64,000 nucleotides of DNA from Pseudomonadota bacterium (GCA_947449495.1 CANFSB010000001.1:62001-126000); one strand, 5' to 3'. Shown: positions 18,030 through 26,964, counted from the first letter of the stretch. A program made the numbers and translations. The notes: a model not told the origin generated them from the sequence alone.

Positions 18030-18489
18030 GCATCGCCTTGCCGGCTGGGTGTTGTTGGCGTTGCTCCCGTTGGGGGCCGCGGCGGCCGATGCGCCTACTT
18101 GGTCGCAACTGAGCCCCGACCAGCAGCAGGTACTGGGCGTGCTGCAATTTGACTTTAACTCCCTGCCGCCACGCCGGCGTGCAGCGCTGGCACTCAACGC
18201 AGACCGCGTGTTGCAGATGCCTGCAGAGCAGCGACAGCAGGTAATTGCCAACCTGCAACAGTGGCAGGCACTGTCGCCCAGGCAACGTCAGCGCGCGCTG
18301 TTGCAACGCGAGCGACTGCGCGAACTACCGCCACAGATGCGCAAACACATCAAAGAGCGCTTTGACGAACTCAAGCGTCAACCCGGCGGCGTAGAGGCGG
18401 CCTGTCCGGGACCGCCGGAAGCAAGACTGGCCTGCCTGGCTGAAGAGCCGCTGCCGATCAACCCTGCAAACCGGCGCCCACGTCGATAA
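18022..18489 (+). CDS. DUF3106 family periplasmic protein
   Basis: 155 aa from ATG 18022, overlapping the end of the DUF3619 gene by 8 bases. A signal peptide (LAGWVLLALLPLGAAAADA) precedes a helical domain rich in Arg, Gln and Leu with repeats of the type LSPDQQQVL, LSPRQRQRALLQRERLREL and LPPQMRKHIKERF, the DUF3106 signature. These resemble Spy/CpxP-like periplasmic helical proteins. Third gene of the sigma operon. Its last 32 bases overlap, in antisense, the end of the esterase gene on the other strand. Confidence 0.8.
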   Translation: MFKHRLAGWVLLALLPLGAAAADAPTWSQLSPDQQQVLGVLQFDFNSLPPRRRAALALNADRVLQMPAEQRQQVIANLQQWQALSPRQRQRALLQRERLRELPPQMRKHIKERFDELKRQPGGVEAACPGPPEARLACLAEEPLPINPANRRPRR

Positions 18490-19354
18490 ATTGCCGCAGC
18501 TGCGGCCCGAGCGTGTCTATGTCGCTGCCCACCTGCAGCACACTCGACACGTGATTGTGACCCGCAAGATGTATGAATGGGGGCCACGCGCCACGCTGTG
18601 CCATGCAGGCCTGCACCACACGCTCGGCCTGCCGTTGAAACTGCAGTGGATCGTTCTCGCAGATCACATACAGGCAGGGCACCGTCGTGCGTGCCAGCGC
18701 ATCCAGCGTCGAACGCTGCACATCGACACTACGATCAGCGCCGTAATAGGCTGCGTGATTGACGCTGTCGACGGCTTGCGTCAAATCAAACACCCCGGAC
18801 ACCAGCACGGCCGCAGCCAGTGGCGGTCGGGAAGCATCAGGGCGGCCATGTCCTGCGATATAGCCGGCCACATGCGTTGCACCAGCAGACTGACCACACA
18901 GCACGATGCGCTGCGGATCACCGCCCACTGACGCGACATTGGCACGCAACCACTCGACGGCAGCATGCAGGTCTGCTGAACCGGCAGGCCAAGGGTGCGC
19001 GGGCGCCAGGCGATAGGTCACGGTCACGCCTACATAGCCCTGCGCAACAGCCCAGGCACCGACGTTATTGAAGAAGGGCGCCTCGGCGCCGCCCTTGTCA
19101 CCTTGAACAAAGCCACCGCCGTGCACGTAGACAAACACCGTGCGCGGCGCCGAAGCGACAGCGTTAGGCGCGAACACATCCAGACGCTGCCGCGGATCGC
19201 TGCCATAGGCCACATCGCGTTGTACTGTGCAGACAGCCGCATCGGGGTACGGCACACGCGGCGCGAGAATCTCGCGCGTGGCAGCAATCTGCGCCATATT
19301 GAATTCGGGGTCCAAGGCGCGCAGCCGCGCCAGCACCTCGCGCACGGCGCTCAT
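18458..19354 (-). CDS. Alpha/beta hydrolase, hormone-sensitive-lipase/BD-FAE type esterase
   Basis: 298 aa. Oxyanion motif HGGGF (FVYVHGGGFVQGDKG, about residues 75-90), nucleophile elbow GQSAGA (about 152-157), Asp in CENDPLQF and His in LAGHNHVSS near the C-terminus form the triad. These esterases act on small acyl or aryl esters, or N-formylkynurenine in relatives. The ATG overlaps the alcohol dehydrogenase stop (ATGA), so both genes are translated together; an ester-to-alcohol-to-aldehyde sequence is plausible. A MarR gene divergent from the pair probably controls it. Confidence 0.87.
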   Translation of the reverse strand: MSAVREVLARLRALDPEFNMAQIAATREILAPRVPYPDAAVCTVQRDVAYGSDPRQRLDVFAPNAVASAPRTVFVYVHGGGFVQGDKGGAEAPFFNNVGAWAVAQGYVGVTVTYRLAPAHPWPAGSADLHAAVEWLRANVASVGGDPQRIVLCGQSAGATHVAGYIAGHGRPDASRPPLAAAVLVSGVFDLTQAVDSVNHAAYYGADRSVDVQRSTLDALARTTVPCLYVICENDPLQFQRQAERVVQACMAQRGAWPPFIHLAGHNHVSSVLQVGSDIDTLGPQLRQFIDVGAGLQG

Positions 19355-20454
19355 GCGTGCTCCATCAGCAACACAGGCTTGATCACCTGCCCGGCTTTGG
19401 CTGCCGCAAAAGCCTGCGCGATATCAGAAAAATGGAAGGGTGTGATGAGGCGGTCCATGGGGAAGCGTCCTTGTCTCCAGTGATCGAGCAGCAACGGTAT
19501 GGTGAGCTGCGGGGCAGCATCGCCACCGATGATGCCACGCAGACTGCGGCCGCCGTACTGCAGTGTCTGTAAGCGCGTTGTAAACGGCTCTGCCGGCGAA
19601 GTCACAAAGCCGGCCATACCGCGGGTAGCCAACACTTGCAGCGCTGTTTCATAGGCCGCTGGCACGGCGGTGGTGTTGAGGGCGAAGTCCGCACCCCGCG
19701 GCAGCAGCTCTCGCACGCGGGCCACGATGTCGTCGCCGGCCGCATCCAGGGCTGCCGTAGCGCCCAATTGCAGCGACAAGGCACGTCGCTGCGGCAGTGG
19801 ATCTACGGTAATGATCTGGCTGGCGCCAGACAGCCGTGCGGCCATCACAGCACTGAGCCCTACGCTACCGGCACCAATCACCACCAGCGACGCACCCGGG
19901 CGCAAGCCAAACACATGTAAGACGGTGCCGGCACCGGTAATCACCCCGCAACCCAACGGTGCAGCCACCTGCAACGGAATATCATCAGCGATGCGCACTG
20001 CGCCGCGCGCATCGGCAAGACAGTGCGTGGCAAAGCTCGATTGACCGAAGAAATGGCCGTGGATGCGTTCGCCTTGGGCGCTTAATGCCGATGAGCCATC
20101 GATGCGCTGGCCACCAAAACTGCGCGGCAGCACTTCATCGCAGTAGCTGGGCAGGTTGGCGCGGCACGACGGGCACCCACCGCAACTGGAACCAGATAAC
20201 ACCACGTGATCGCCAGGCTGCAGATGCTGTACCGCACTGCCTACCTGCAGGATGATGCCAGCACCCTCGTGACCCAGCACAACCGGGCGCGGCACGGGTA
20301 GGCCACCACCGGCATGCGCACGCACATCCGTATGACAGACACCTGCTGCCATCACGCGCACCAGCACCTCATCGGCACGCGGTGCGCCTAACTCCAGCTC
20401 TTCGAGTTGCGGAGGTTCAGTTGTCGCGCGCGACACAGCCGCTGTGATTTTCAT
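19351..20454 (-). CDS. Zinc-dependent alcohol dehydrogenase (benzyl/aryl-alcohol dehydrogenase type)
   Basis: 367 aa from ATG 20454, with GGAGG just upstream. Medium-chain dehydrogenase: catalytic zinc Cys in AGVCHTDVRAHAG, GHEGAG motif, structural zinc cysteines in CGGCPSCRANLPSYC (about residues 93-107), and NAD fold GAGSVGLSAVMAARL. Overall pattern is that of class III-like and XylB-type aryl-alcohol dehydrogenases, oxidising primary alcohols to aldehydes with NAD+. The gene is first in a two-gene operon with an esterase and divergent from a MarR regulator whose candidate operator sits in its promoter. Confidence 0.9.
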   Translation of the reverse strand: MKITAAVSRATTEPPQLEELELGAPRADEVLVRVMAAGVCHTDVRAHAGGGLPVPRPVVLGHEGAGIILQVGSAVQHLQPGDHVVLSGSSCGGCPSCRANLPSYCDEVLPRSFGGQRIDGSSALSAQGERIHGHFFGQSSFATHCLADARGAVRIADDIPLQVAAPLGCGVITGAGTVLHVFGLRPGASLVVIGAGSVGLSAVMAARLSGASQIITVDPLPQRRALSLQLGATAALDAAGDDIVARVRELLPRGADFALNTTAVPAAYETALQVLATRGMAGFVTSPAEPFTTRLQTLQYGGRSLRGIIGGDAAPQLTIPLLLDHWRQGRFPMDRLITPFHFSDIAQAFAAAKAGQVIKPVLLMEHA

Positions 20455-20468
20455 CAATCCTCCGCAAT

Positions 20469-20497
20469 TTCATTGAAAACTCAATATAAATTGTCAA
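20469..20497 (-). promoter_or_regulatory. Alcohol dehydrogenase promoter with embedded inverted-repeat operator
   Basis: On the minus strand a consensus TTGACA (20497-20492) is followed 17 bp later by a weak -10-like AATGAA (20474-20469), 15 bp before the dehydrogenase ATG. The spacer contains a perfect dyad ATTGA-AAAC-TCAAT at 20472-20485. An AT-rich dyad between -35 and -10 in a region divergent from a MarR gene fits a repressor site. Confidence 0.55.
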
Positions 20498-20550
20498 CGG
20501 CAATGCAGCCTGCGACACTGAAATGTACTAAATCGATACGCAAGCCGGCC

Positions 20551-21078
20551 ATGAAGCTAAAAAAATCCCAAAAATCCGCGCGCATGCCGGGAAAAGTTTC
20601 GGCACGTCCTGCCACAGATGTAATCGGCCTGCTGCCGCTTTACAACAAAGGCAACCGATCTTACTTCGGCTATCGCATGGTGGTGGCGGCCAAGATGTTC
20701 GACCGCGTGGTCAGCAAGCTACTGGCACAGCATGGTGAAGTCAGCTTGCCGCAATGGCGCGTGATTACCCAACTCGGCGTGACCACTACTGGCACTGTGC
20801 GCTCGCTTGCCGACGGCGCTGCAGTGGATCGCGCCGAGATGAGTCGCGCAACACGCGAATTGCTGCGCCGGGGCCTACTTAACCGGCGCGAAGATCCCGC
20901 CGACAAGCGCAGCCCGCAGTTCACACTCACGCCCAGTGGACGCAAGCTCTATCGCAGCGTCCGCAAACCGATCCACGAGTTCATCTTGCATTTGATGGCC
21001 GATGTCAGCGATCGCGACTTGGCAGCAGCAGATCGCGTGCTCTGGCAAATCACCTGCGGCTGCAATAACGTCACCTGA
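20551..21078 (+). CDS. MarR-family transcriptional regulator
   Basis: 175 aa from ATG 20551; other in-frame ATGs at 20503 and 20584 are possible and none has a strong SD. Winged helix visible in QHGEVSLPQWRVITQLG, VRSLADGAAVDRAEMSRATREL (recognition helix) and a wing LLNRREDPADKRSPQFTLT. The basic N-terminal tail (KLKKSQKSARMPGK) is unusual. Divergent from the alcohol dehydrogenase/esterase operon, which it probably represses until an aromatic or acidic ligand binds. Confidence 0.87.
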   Translation: MKLKKSQKSARMPGKVSARPATDVIGLLPLYNKGNRSYFGYRMVVAAKMFDRVVSKLLAQHGEVSLPQWRVITQLGVTTTGTVRSLADGAAVDRAEMSRATRELLRRGLLNRREDPADKRSPQFTLTPSGRKLYRSVRKPIHEFILHLMADVSDRDLAAADRVLWQITCGCNNVT

Positions 21079-21124
21079 CCGCCTTGTCACTGCTGAGCAT
21101 CGTTGCAAGCAGCTGGAGCGATGC

Positions 21125-21994
21125 TCAACGCTCCAAATCGTGCCGTGCAGACTGCAGCTCGTCGCGCCGATTCTTGTTCAACACCGGATAAGCCAGCTTA
21201 AGGGACTCCAGTGACCGATTGATCACCTGCGACATGATCAATCGCGCGTTTTTCTTATCATCTGCCGGCACCACATACCAAGGTGCATCAGCAGTGCTGG
21301 TGGCCTCAAGACACTGTTCATAGGCGTTGCGGTACTCATCCCAGTGCGCACGCTCGGCGACATCACCGAGCTGGAACTTCCAGTTCTTCTCCGGGTAGTC
21401 GATACGTTCGAGAAAGCGTTTTTTCTGCTCTGCCTTACTGACGTGTAGATAGAACTTGATAACCCGCGTGCCATTGCGTTCCAGATGAGCCTCAAAATCG
21501 CGTATCGACTGATAGCGCTGCTCCCAGAATGCCTTGCCATGCTGCACAGGCTGCGGCAACCCCTGATGCTGAAGCAGATCCGGATGCACGCGCACCACCA
21601 GCACTTCCTCGTAATAGCTGCGGTTGAACAGCCCGATATAGCCACGACGAGGCAAGGCCACCGCAGCACGCCACAAAAAATCGTGTGCCAGCTCGTCGCT
21701 GCTGGGCTGCTTGAAGCTGGTGACCTGGCAACCCATGGGATTGACGCCAGACATCACATGCTTAATAGCACCGTCTTTGCCGGCAGCATCCATCGCCTGA
21801 AAAATCACTAGTAACGACCAGCGCGCCGAGGCATACAACATGTCCTGCAATTCACTGGTCAATTGCACCTGCGATGCCAGACGATCGCGCGCATCGTCCT
21901 CGGATTCATAGAACGGATCGACCAGTGTCGGGCGCCGGCCCAGATCCAACTTAGTGCCGGCGGCCACCTTGAACTTATTGATGTCGATCGGCAT
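21125..21994 (-). CDS. ppk2: Polyphosphate kinase 2 family phosphotransferase
   Basis: 289 aa from ATG 21994, selected by the strong AGGAGGG upstream; a long in-frame extension is rejected. PPK2 motifs: Walker A in FQAMDAAGKDGAIKHVMSG (about 65-83), NPMGCQVTSFKQPS, Walker B region GLFNRSYYEEVLVVRVHP (121-138), FYLHVSKAEQKKRFLERI and the C-terminal WYVVPADDKKNARL. It transfers phosphate from polyphosphate to nucleoside mono- or diphosphates, or the reverse. Length suits a single-domain enzyme. Divergent from the beta-helix gene. Confidence 0.92.
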   Translation of the reverse strand: MPIDINKFKVAAGTKLDLGRRPTLVDPFYESEDDARDRLASQVQLTSELQDMLYASARWSLLVIFQAMDAAGKDGAIKHVMSGVNPMGCQVTSFKQPSSDELAHDFLWRAAVALPRRGYIGLFNRSYYEEVLVVRVHPDLLQHQGLPQPVQHGKAFWEQRYQSIRDFEAHLERNGTRVIKFYLHVSKAEQKKRFLERIDYPEKNWKFQLGDVAERAHWDEYRNAYEQCLEATSTADAPWYVVPADDKKNARLIMSQVINRSLESLKLAYPVLNKNRRDELQSARHDLER

Positions 21995-22040
21995 GAGCAC
22001 CCTCCTGCTGCAGATTTGCGGCGGCCTCAGCATAGCCCCG

Positions 22041-22070
22041 TTGGCAGCCGCAGCGCGCCGGGCGTATAAA
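22041..22070 (+). promoter_or_regulatory. Putative sigma-70 promoter of the beta-helix gene
   Basis: TTGGCA (22041-22046) and TATAAA (22065-22070) are separated by 18 bp, 24 bp before the start codon and close to an AAGGAG ribosome site. The match is 5/6 for each box. Confidence 0.5.
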
Positions 22071-22094
22071 ACCCACTGTTCAAGGAGAACCCTT

Positions 22095-24098
22095 ATGCGC
22101 GCAACGCTCACCGCTGCCTGCCTGCTGCTCTGCGGCGGCCTGACCACTGCCCACGCCGGCAACGCCATCACCGCCGGAGCCCTGCAAGTTGAGCCGCCCA
22201 CGCTCATGGCATTGGGCTTTGACTGGCAGATCGACGGCGACGACAACCGCGACGCCCGCGTGACAGTGCAATACCGCCGCCAAGGCGACAGCCAGTGGAA
22301 ACAGGGCATGGATCTACTGCGACTGCAGCGCGAAGAGAGTTTCGTGCGCAACGCACTGGATTTCATCGCACCCAATCTGTTCTCCGGCAGCCTGTTCGAC
22401 CTGCAAGAAGACACCAACTATGAAGTGCGCTTCACGCTGAGCGATCCCGATGGGATTAGCGGCGAATCAGTGCGCACACTCGTTGCACGCACCCGTGCCG
22501 AGCCACGCCCGGCCGCTGGCGGTCGCGTGCTGCACGTCTACCCGCCCGGTTACACCGGAGAGCGACTGCAGCCGGCCTATTCAGGCCTGCTTGAGGCTTA
22601 CAACGTGGCCGGCTTGGGCGGCGACTGGAGCCGCGCCTCACCGCCACGTGTGCGTCCGGGCGACACTTTGCTGATCCATGCCGGCGTATACCTGAGCAAG
22701 CGAGATCACTACAGCCACGAAATCAACAGCAAGTACACGACCTGCTGCGCCACGCCTTGGGATGGCACTTACTACTTGGATGTCAAAGGTACTGCAGAAC
22801 AGCCCATTGCCATTGTCGGTGCCGGAGATGGCGAGGCCATTTTCGATGGCGCTGGCAACACGGTGCTGTTCAATGTCATGGCTGCCGATCACACCTATTT
22901 CGAGGGGCTTACTTTCCGCAATACCGGCACTGCCATCGAAGCAGGTCAAAAGCACATTGCCGGCGCGAAAGGGTTGACCGTCAAGCATTCAAGGTTTGTC
23001 GACGTGGGTGTGGCGGTGCACTCGGACTGGAGCGGCTCGGCAGGCTTTTATATTGCCGACAACGACATGTTGGGGCGCGAGCGACTGGACCGCCTGGCCA
23101 CTTGGTATGGCGTTAAGCCCTGGATCGATCGACCCGACTTTCTTGAGCAAGCCAAGATGAAGTCGTTTTATGCAGTGTCTATTTATGGCCAAGGCCATAT
23201 CTTGGCTTATAACCGCGTACGCGGTTTTCATGACGGGCTGGACCATGCCACCTACGGTATGCCCGACAACTATCCCGACACACCAGCCGATCGACTGCCG
23301 GTTTCAATCGACATATACAACAATGACATCGACGTGATGCACGACAACTGCATCGAAACTGATGGCAGTGCGCGCAATGTGCGGGTCCTGCGCAATCGCT
23401 GCTTCAACGCGGTGCTCGGCGGCATGAGCCCGCAACCGATCTTTGGCGGTCCGGTCTATTTCATCCGTAACGTCGTCTATAACAACTGGTGGGGGCCGGT
23501 AAAAATCCACGCCGAGCCAGCCGGCATCTTTTATCTGAACAACACCTATGTAGGCGAGTTCAAGCAATTAATGCCTACGTCCAACATGCACCTGCGCAAT
23601 AACCTGATTTTGGGCCAAGGCACACAGCCACGCGTCTATGCCGTAGACAGCTTCACCAATTACAGCAGTTCAGACTACAACGGCTTCCGGCCCAATCCGG
23701 GCGAGCCCGAAGCATTTGCCTGGAACTCACCGCCATTTGATCAGGTGCGCAACTACTACAACGATCGCAAGCGCCCCGAGTCCACCGACACCACCGCACC
23801 GCTGATAAAGCGCAGCTTTGCAACATTGGCAGCCTTTGCAAAAGCGACGGGACAAGACCGCCACAGCCGGTTGGTGGACTACGACATTTTTGTCAACGCG
23901 CCCATGCCCGACTTCAGCGATGTCACGCATGTGGTCAAGAGCGACACCATTGACTTGCGGTTGCGCAAAGGTGCAGTGGCCATCGACGCAGGAACGCTGC
24001 TACCCAACATCACCGATGGTTTCTTAGGCAAGGCACCGGATCTGGGTGCTTACGAATATGGCGCGCCGCTGCCACATTACGGACCGCGGCCACGCTGA
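22095..24098 (+). CDS. Secreted right-handed parallel beta-helix protein (polysaccharide epimerase/lyase-like)
   Basis: 667 aa from ATG 22095 with AAGGAG upstream. Signal peptide (LTAACLLLCGGLTTAHA), then an N-terminal beta-sandwich-like region (about 25-130, with VTVQYRRQGDSQWK and YEVRFTLSDPDG), then a long parallel beta-helix from about 150, with Asn-rich turns (YIADNDML, ILAYNRVRGFHDG, IDIYNNDIDVMHDNCIETDG, VRVLRNRCFNA). This is the fold of alginate C5-epimerases, pectate lyases and related enzymes. Catalytic residues cannot be fixed by eye. Its end faces, 4 bp away, an AlgE-like porin on the other strand, suggesting uronic-acid polysaccharide handling. Confidence 0.8.
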   Translation: MRATLTAACLLLCGGLTTAHAGNAITAGALQVEPPTLMALGFDWQIDGDDNRDARVTVQYRRQGDSQWKQGMDLLRLQREESFVRNALDFIAPNLFSGSLFDLQEDTNYEVRFTLSDPDGISGESVRTLVARTRAEPRPAAGGRVLHVYPPGYTGERLQPAYSGLLEAYNVAGLGGDWSRASPPRVRPGDTLLIHAGVYLSKRDHYSHEINSKYTTCCATPWDGTYYLDVKGTAEQPIAIVGAGDGEAIFDGAGNTVLFNVMAADHTYFEGLTFRNTGTAIEAGQKHIAGAKGLTVKHSRFVDVGVAVHSDWSGSAGFYIADNDMLGRERLDRLATWYGVKPWIDRPDFLEQAKMKSFYAVSIYGQGHILAYNRVRGFHDGLDHATYGMPDNYPDTPADRLPVSIDIYNNDIDVMHDNCIETDGSARNVRVLRNRCFNAVLGGMSPQPIFGGPVYFIRNVVYNNWWGPVKIHAEPAGIFYLNNTYVGEFKQLMPTSNMHLRNNLILGQGTQPRVYAVDSFTNYSSSDYNGFRPNPGEPEAFAWNSPPFDQVRNYYNDRKRPESTDTTAPLIKRSFATLAAFAKATGQDRHSRLVDYDIFVNAPMPDFSDVTHVVKSDTIDLRLRKGAVAIDAGTLLPNITDGFLGKAPDLGAYEYGAPLPHYGPRPR

Positions 24099-24102
24099 GC
24101 CG

Positions 24103-25437
24103 CTAGAAGCTGCTCATCACGCTGACGGCCACAAAGCGCGTCGCAGACTCGCGACGCGCAGCCGGTGCTTCTTGTAGAAAGCGCCCGTGTTGCAGTAGCA
24201 CCGCATTGACTTCCAACTGCACACGCTTGGGCACCACCCACCACCGCAAGCGTGTATCCCATTGGGTGCCGGCATAACGCCCTGCTGTGCCCGATGGGTC
24301 TTTGATGGTGCTGGTAGAGAACACATCGCTGGGCGACGCAAGCCACAGTCCGCGCAGCGTAGCCATCCAATCAAGACGAGTGTTAGGAGTCACCTCGACA
24401 CGCAAGCCCGGCGAACTGATGTTGGCGCGCCCGACCAGCGCGTACAAACCAGACGGAGCAAAGTCGCCGCGACGTCCGCCATACAACGTGTCGAAGCGAT
24501 GACTGACCGGCCCGCTGCCATCACCACTGGCCCAGTCATAGTCCAGTGCCAGGCGCGGCTTCCACGCCATATTCCATTGGTAACCCGCGCGCAGATGCAG
24601 GTAATTGGCTGCCACCTCGCGGGGAGCTGCGGTGGCCGCCGTGCTGATGCTGGCGTGTCCCCACTGCATCGCACCTTCCAGGTCCCAATCCCACTTTCCA
24701 GCAGCGGGCTCGCGGATCAGGCGCACATCCACTGTACGCAAATCGCGGTCACGGGTTGGACGGCCGGGCGCGTCGCGATCCCGCAGACCCACTGCCAACA
24801 CTTCCAATGCACCTAACTTGGATTGCATCGCCGAACGCCACTGCGCGCCATACCACAGCGTGTCGAGGCGCTCATGATCGAAAACCACCTCGTTACGCAG
24901 CAAGTCTGCAGGCGTATCCGGCAGGCGCGGCACCGGGAAAGCCAAAAATGCGGTGCCGCCAGTGCCGCCAGTAAGCTGCCAATCCGCTTTGAAGCCGGTC
25001 ATTGAGTTGGTGGTGTTGCGATAGTCCTCCGAGGCAGCCAAGCGACGCGAACCCAGCGACATCGAGAACCTGCCAGCCTGCACCGACAACGAGCTTCCCT
25101 CCCCCAAGCTGCCAGCGAAGTCTCCCACCACATACGCTTGGGTCAGATCGATGGGGTTAACCTCGTTGGTCGACAGCGGCGTGCCGGCATCGGCCATCCA
25201 CGTGCGACTGTCTTGCAACTCTGCAACCAGGCGCCAGCGACCCTGTATGTAGCGCGCTTGCACTGAAGTTCTTGCCAGCAGCACCTGATCGTCTTCGTTA
25301 TAGGCCAGACGTGGCTGGTCGCTGATGGCCTCATAGCGAACACGCATCGCACCGGAGAACTGCCAACCCTCTGCGGCACAGACTGGCAACGCCGCTGCGC
25401 TAGCCAGCAACCCTAATAGCCCTACTGAAACTCTCAT
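24103..25437 (-). CDS. Alginate-export (AlgE-like) outer-membrane porin
   Basis: 444 aa from ATG 25437, which overlaps the methyltransferase stop (ATGA). Signal peptide (VGLLGLLASAAALPVCAAE), then a beta-barrel beginning WQFSGAMRVRYEAISDQPRLAYNEDDQVLLARTSV, the start typical of Alginate_exp domain proteins, with alternating amphipathic strands and a C-terminal strand ending in Phe (VAVSVMSSF). Related barrels export alginate or take up other substrates. No alginate polymerase (alg8/alg44) genes are in the window, so it may instead serve uptake; third gene of a GST-methyltransferase-porin operon. Confidence 0.85.
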   Translation of the reverse strand: MRVSVGLLGLLASAAALPVCAAEGWQFSGAMRVRYEAISDQPRLAYNEDDQVLLARTSVQARYIQGRWRLVAELQDSRTWMADAGTPLSTNEVNPIDLTQAYVVGDFAGSLGEGSSLSVQAGRFSMSLGSRRLAASEDYRNTTNSMTGFKADWQLTGGTGGTAFLAFPVPRLPDTPADLLRNEVVFDHERLDTLWYGAQWRSAMQSKLGALEVLAVGLRDRDAPGRPTRDRDLRTVDVRLIREPAAGKWDWDLEGAMQWGHASISTAATAAPREVAANYLHLRAGYQWNMAWKPRLALDYDWASGDGSGPVSHRFDTLYGGRRGDFAPSGLYALVGRANISSPGLRVEVTPNTRLDWMATLRGLWLASPSDVFSTSTIKDPSGTAGRYAGTQWDTRLRWWVVPKRVQLEVNAVLLQHGRFLQEAPAARRESATRFVAVSVMSSF

Positions 25438-26279
25438 GCGCGATATGCGGTAACCAGCCAAGCCGCCGCATCCAAGGCGATCCCCTCTGGCGTATGGTGG
25501 CGCGCAAGGAAAGCAGAAATGTCCGATTGAACTCGCTCGCGCAGCGCAGGCTCCAATGCCTTAACCACACGCCCGAAAGACATCGACTGCAGCGCAAACT
25601 CCGTAGCCTCTTGTACGCTAGCGCCTTTACCGCCTAGCCATTGTGGCCCCTGCCAACGCCGGCAACTGACCTGGCTATAGCCGCTACCCTGCAGCAACTG
25701 CCGCAACAGCATCTGGTCAGCTAACGAGAACGGACCCGGCGCGCCAGGCGGCGGCGCGGGCAGTTCGATATGAGCGCGCACCACCTCTGCCAGCGCACCC
25801 ATCCACGGGTTCTCGGACAGCGGTGTCCAACAAGCAAAATCAAACCGCCCACCGGGCTTGAGCAGTGTTGCCAAGTGGGCGAACGCACCGGGCGGATCTG
25901 GGAAGAACATCACGCCAAAGCGCGAGAACAAACGATCAAACGGCGCGCCTTGGGGCGTATCGCAAGACGCATCAGCAAGCACATAGTCGATGCCTTGCAC
26001 AGCCAACGTACGGGTACGGCGTCGCGCCTCTGCCACCAGCACGGGCGACACATCCAGCCCTAGCGCATGCCCACCCGGTGTAACCGCGCGTGCAATGGCC
26101 AACGTGGTGCCTCCACCACCACAACCAATATCGAGCACCCGTTGTCCGGGCTCGAAAGCCGCATGGGCCAGCAGTGCATCGCCCACCGGCTCCATCATCG
26201 ACTCAAAGCGGTCGACATTAGCCAACCAGCGTTGACCCATCTCACCGGCCCAGTCATCAGTTCGCAGCGGCTCGGTCAT
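25434..26279 (-). CDS. SAM-dependent class I methyltransferase
   Basis: 281 aa from ATG 26279, overlapping the GST stop; the frame is open 267 bases upstream inside GST but that part reads as a shadow. Motif I is VLDIGCGGGGTTLAIA (about 50-65), motif II ALGLDVS, then DYVLADAS and FDRLFSRFGVMFFPDP. The UbiE/methyltransferase-11 type catalyses methyl transfer from SAM to a small molecule; the acceptor is unknown. Overlaps with both neighbours show strict co-translation with a GST and a porin. Confidence 0.87.
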   Translation of the reverse strand: MTEPLRTDDWAGEMGQRWLANVDRFESMMEPVGDALLAHAAFEPGQRVLDIGCGGGGTTLAIARAVTPGGHALGLDVSPVLVAEARRRTRTLAVQGIDYVLADASCDTPQGAPFDRLFSRFGVMFFPDPPGAFAHLATLLKPGGRFDFACWTPLSENPWMGALAEVVRAHIELPAPPPGAPGPFSLADQMLLRQLLQGSGYSQVSCRRWQGPQWLGGKGASVQEATEFALQSMSFGRVVKALEPALRERVQSDISAFLARHHTPEGIALDAAAWLVTAYRA

Positions 26280-26956
26280 GCGCGCAGATCCTGCGTGATC
26301 GTGCCAACAGCATGCACCTCGTGCTCGTGGGGCGCATCGCGCCAAGTCTCGGCAAGGCCTGCCGAATACCAGGCCTGCATGGCCGGCAAGTCGAGCAGCC
26401 GCTGTAGATAGGCCTGCGATGTGGCGGCAAACGGCAAGCCATAGGTCTGCATGCGAAATGCGACCGGCGCAAAGAATGCATCTACCGCCGTGAACCGCCG
26501 GCCCGCCAGCCACGGCCCACCGTGACGCGACAGGCCGTCCTGCCACAACCGGTCTAGGCGTCCAATGTCTGCTTGCAGTGCGGACGACACTTCATTGAGT
26601 TGCACACGCAGGCCGCAGTTCATACCGCACACGTTGCGCAGCGTGGCAAAACTCGAATGCATCTCGGCTGCCGCACTGCGCGCATAGGCTCTGGCCGGCG
26701 ATTCATGCGGCCAAACCTGCGGATGTCGCTCAGCCAGATATTCGACGATCGCGAGCGAATCCCAGATCTGTAGCCCTTGATGCTCGAGAAATGGCACACG
26801 AGCACTGGGTGACACCTGCACCAAGCTTTTCCCTTCGACTGTGTGACCGAAGGGAAGCAGCACTTCTTCGAACGGTATGTCGAGCACGCGCATCATCAGC
26901 CACGGCCGCAACGACCACGACGAATAGTTCTTGTTGGCAATCCATAGTCGATACAT
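26276..26956 (-). CDS. Glutathione S-transferase family protein
   Basis: 226 aa. N-terminal thioredoxin-fold domain beginning LWIANKNYSSWSLRPWLMM with Ser residues in the catalytic region, cis-Pro in ARVPFLEHQGLQIWDSLAIVEYL (about 54-76), then an all-helical C-terminal domain. Such proteins conjugate or reduce electrophiles with glutathione. First gene of a three-gene set with a methyltransferase and an AlgE-like porin. Confidence 0.9.
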   Translation of the reverse strand: MYRLWIANKNYSSWSLRPWLMMRVLDIPFEEVLLPFGHTVEGKSLVQVSPSARVPFLEHQGLQIWDSLAIVEYLAERHPQVWPHESPARAYARSAAAEMHSSFATLRNVCGMNCGLRVQLNEVSSALQADIGRLDRLWQDGLSRHGGPWLAGRRFTAVDAFFAPVAFRMQTYGLPFAATSQAYLQRLLDLPAMQAWYSAGLAETWRDAPHEHEVHAVGTITQDLRA

Positions 26957-26964
26957 GACGACCC

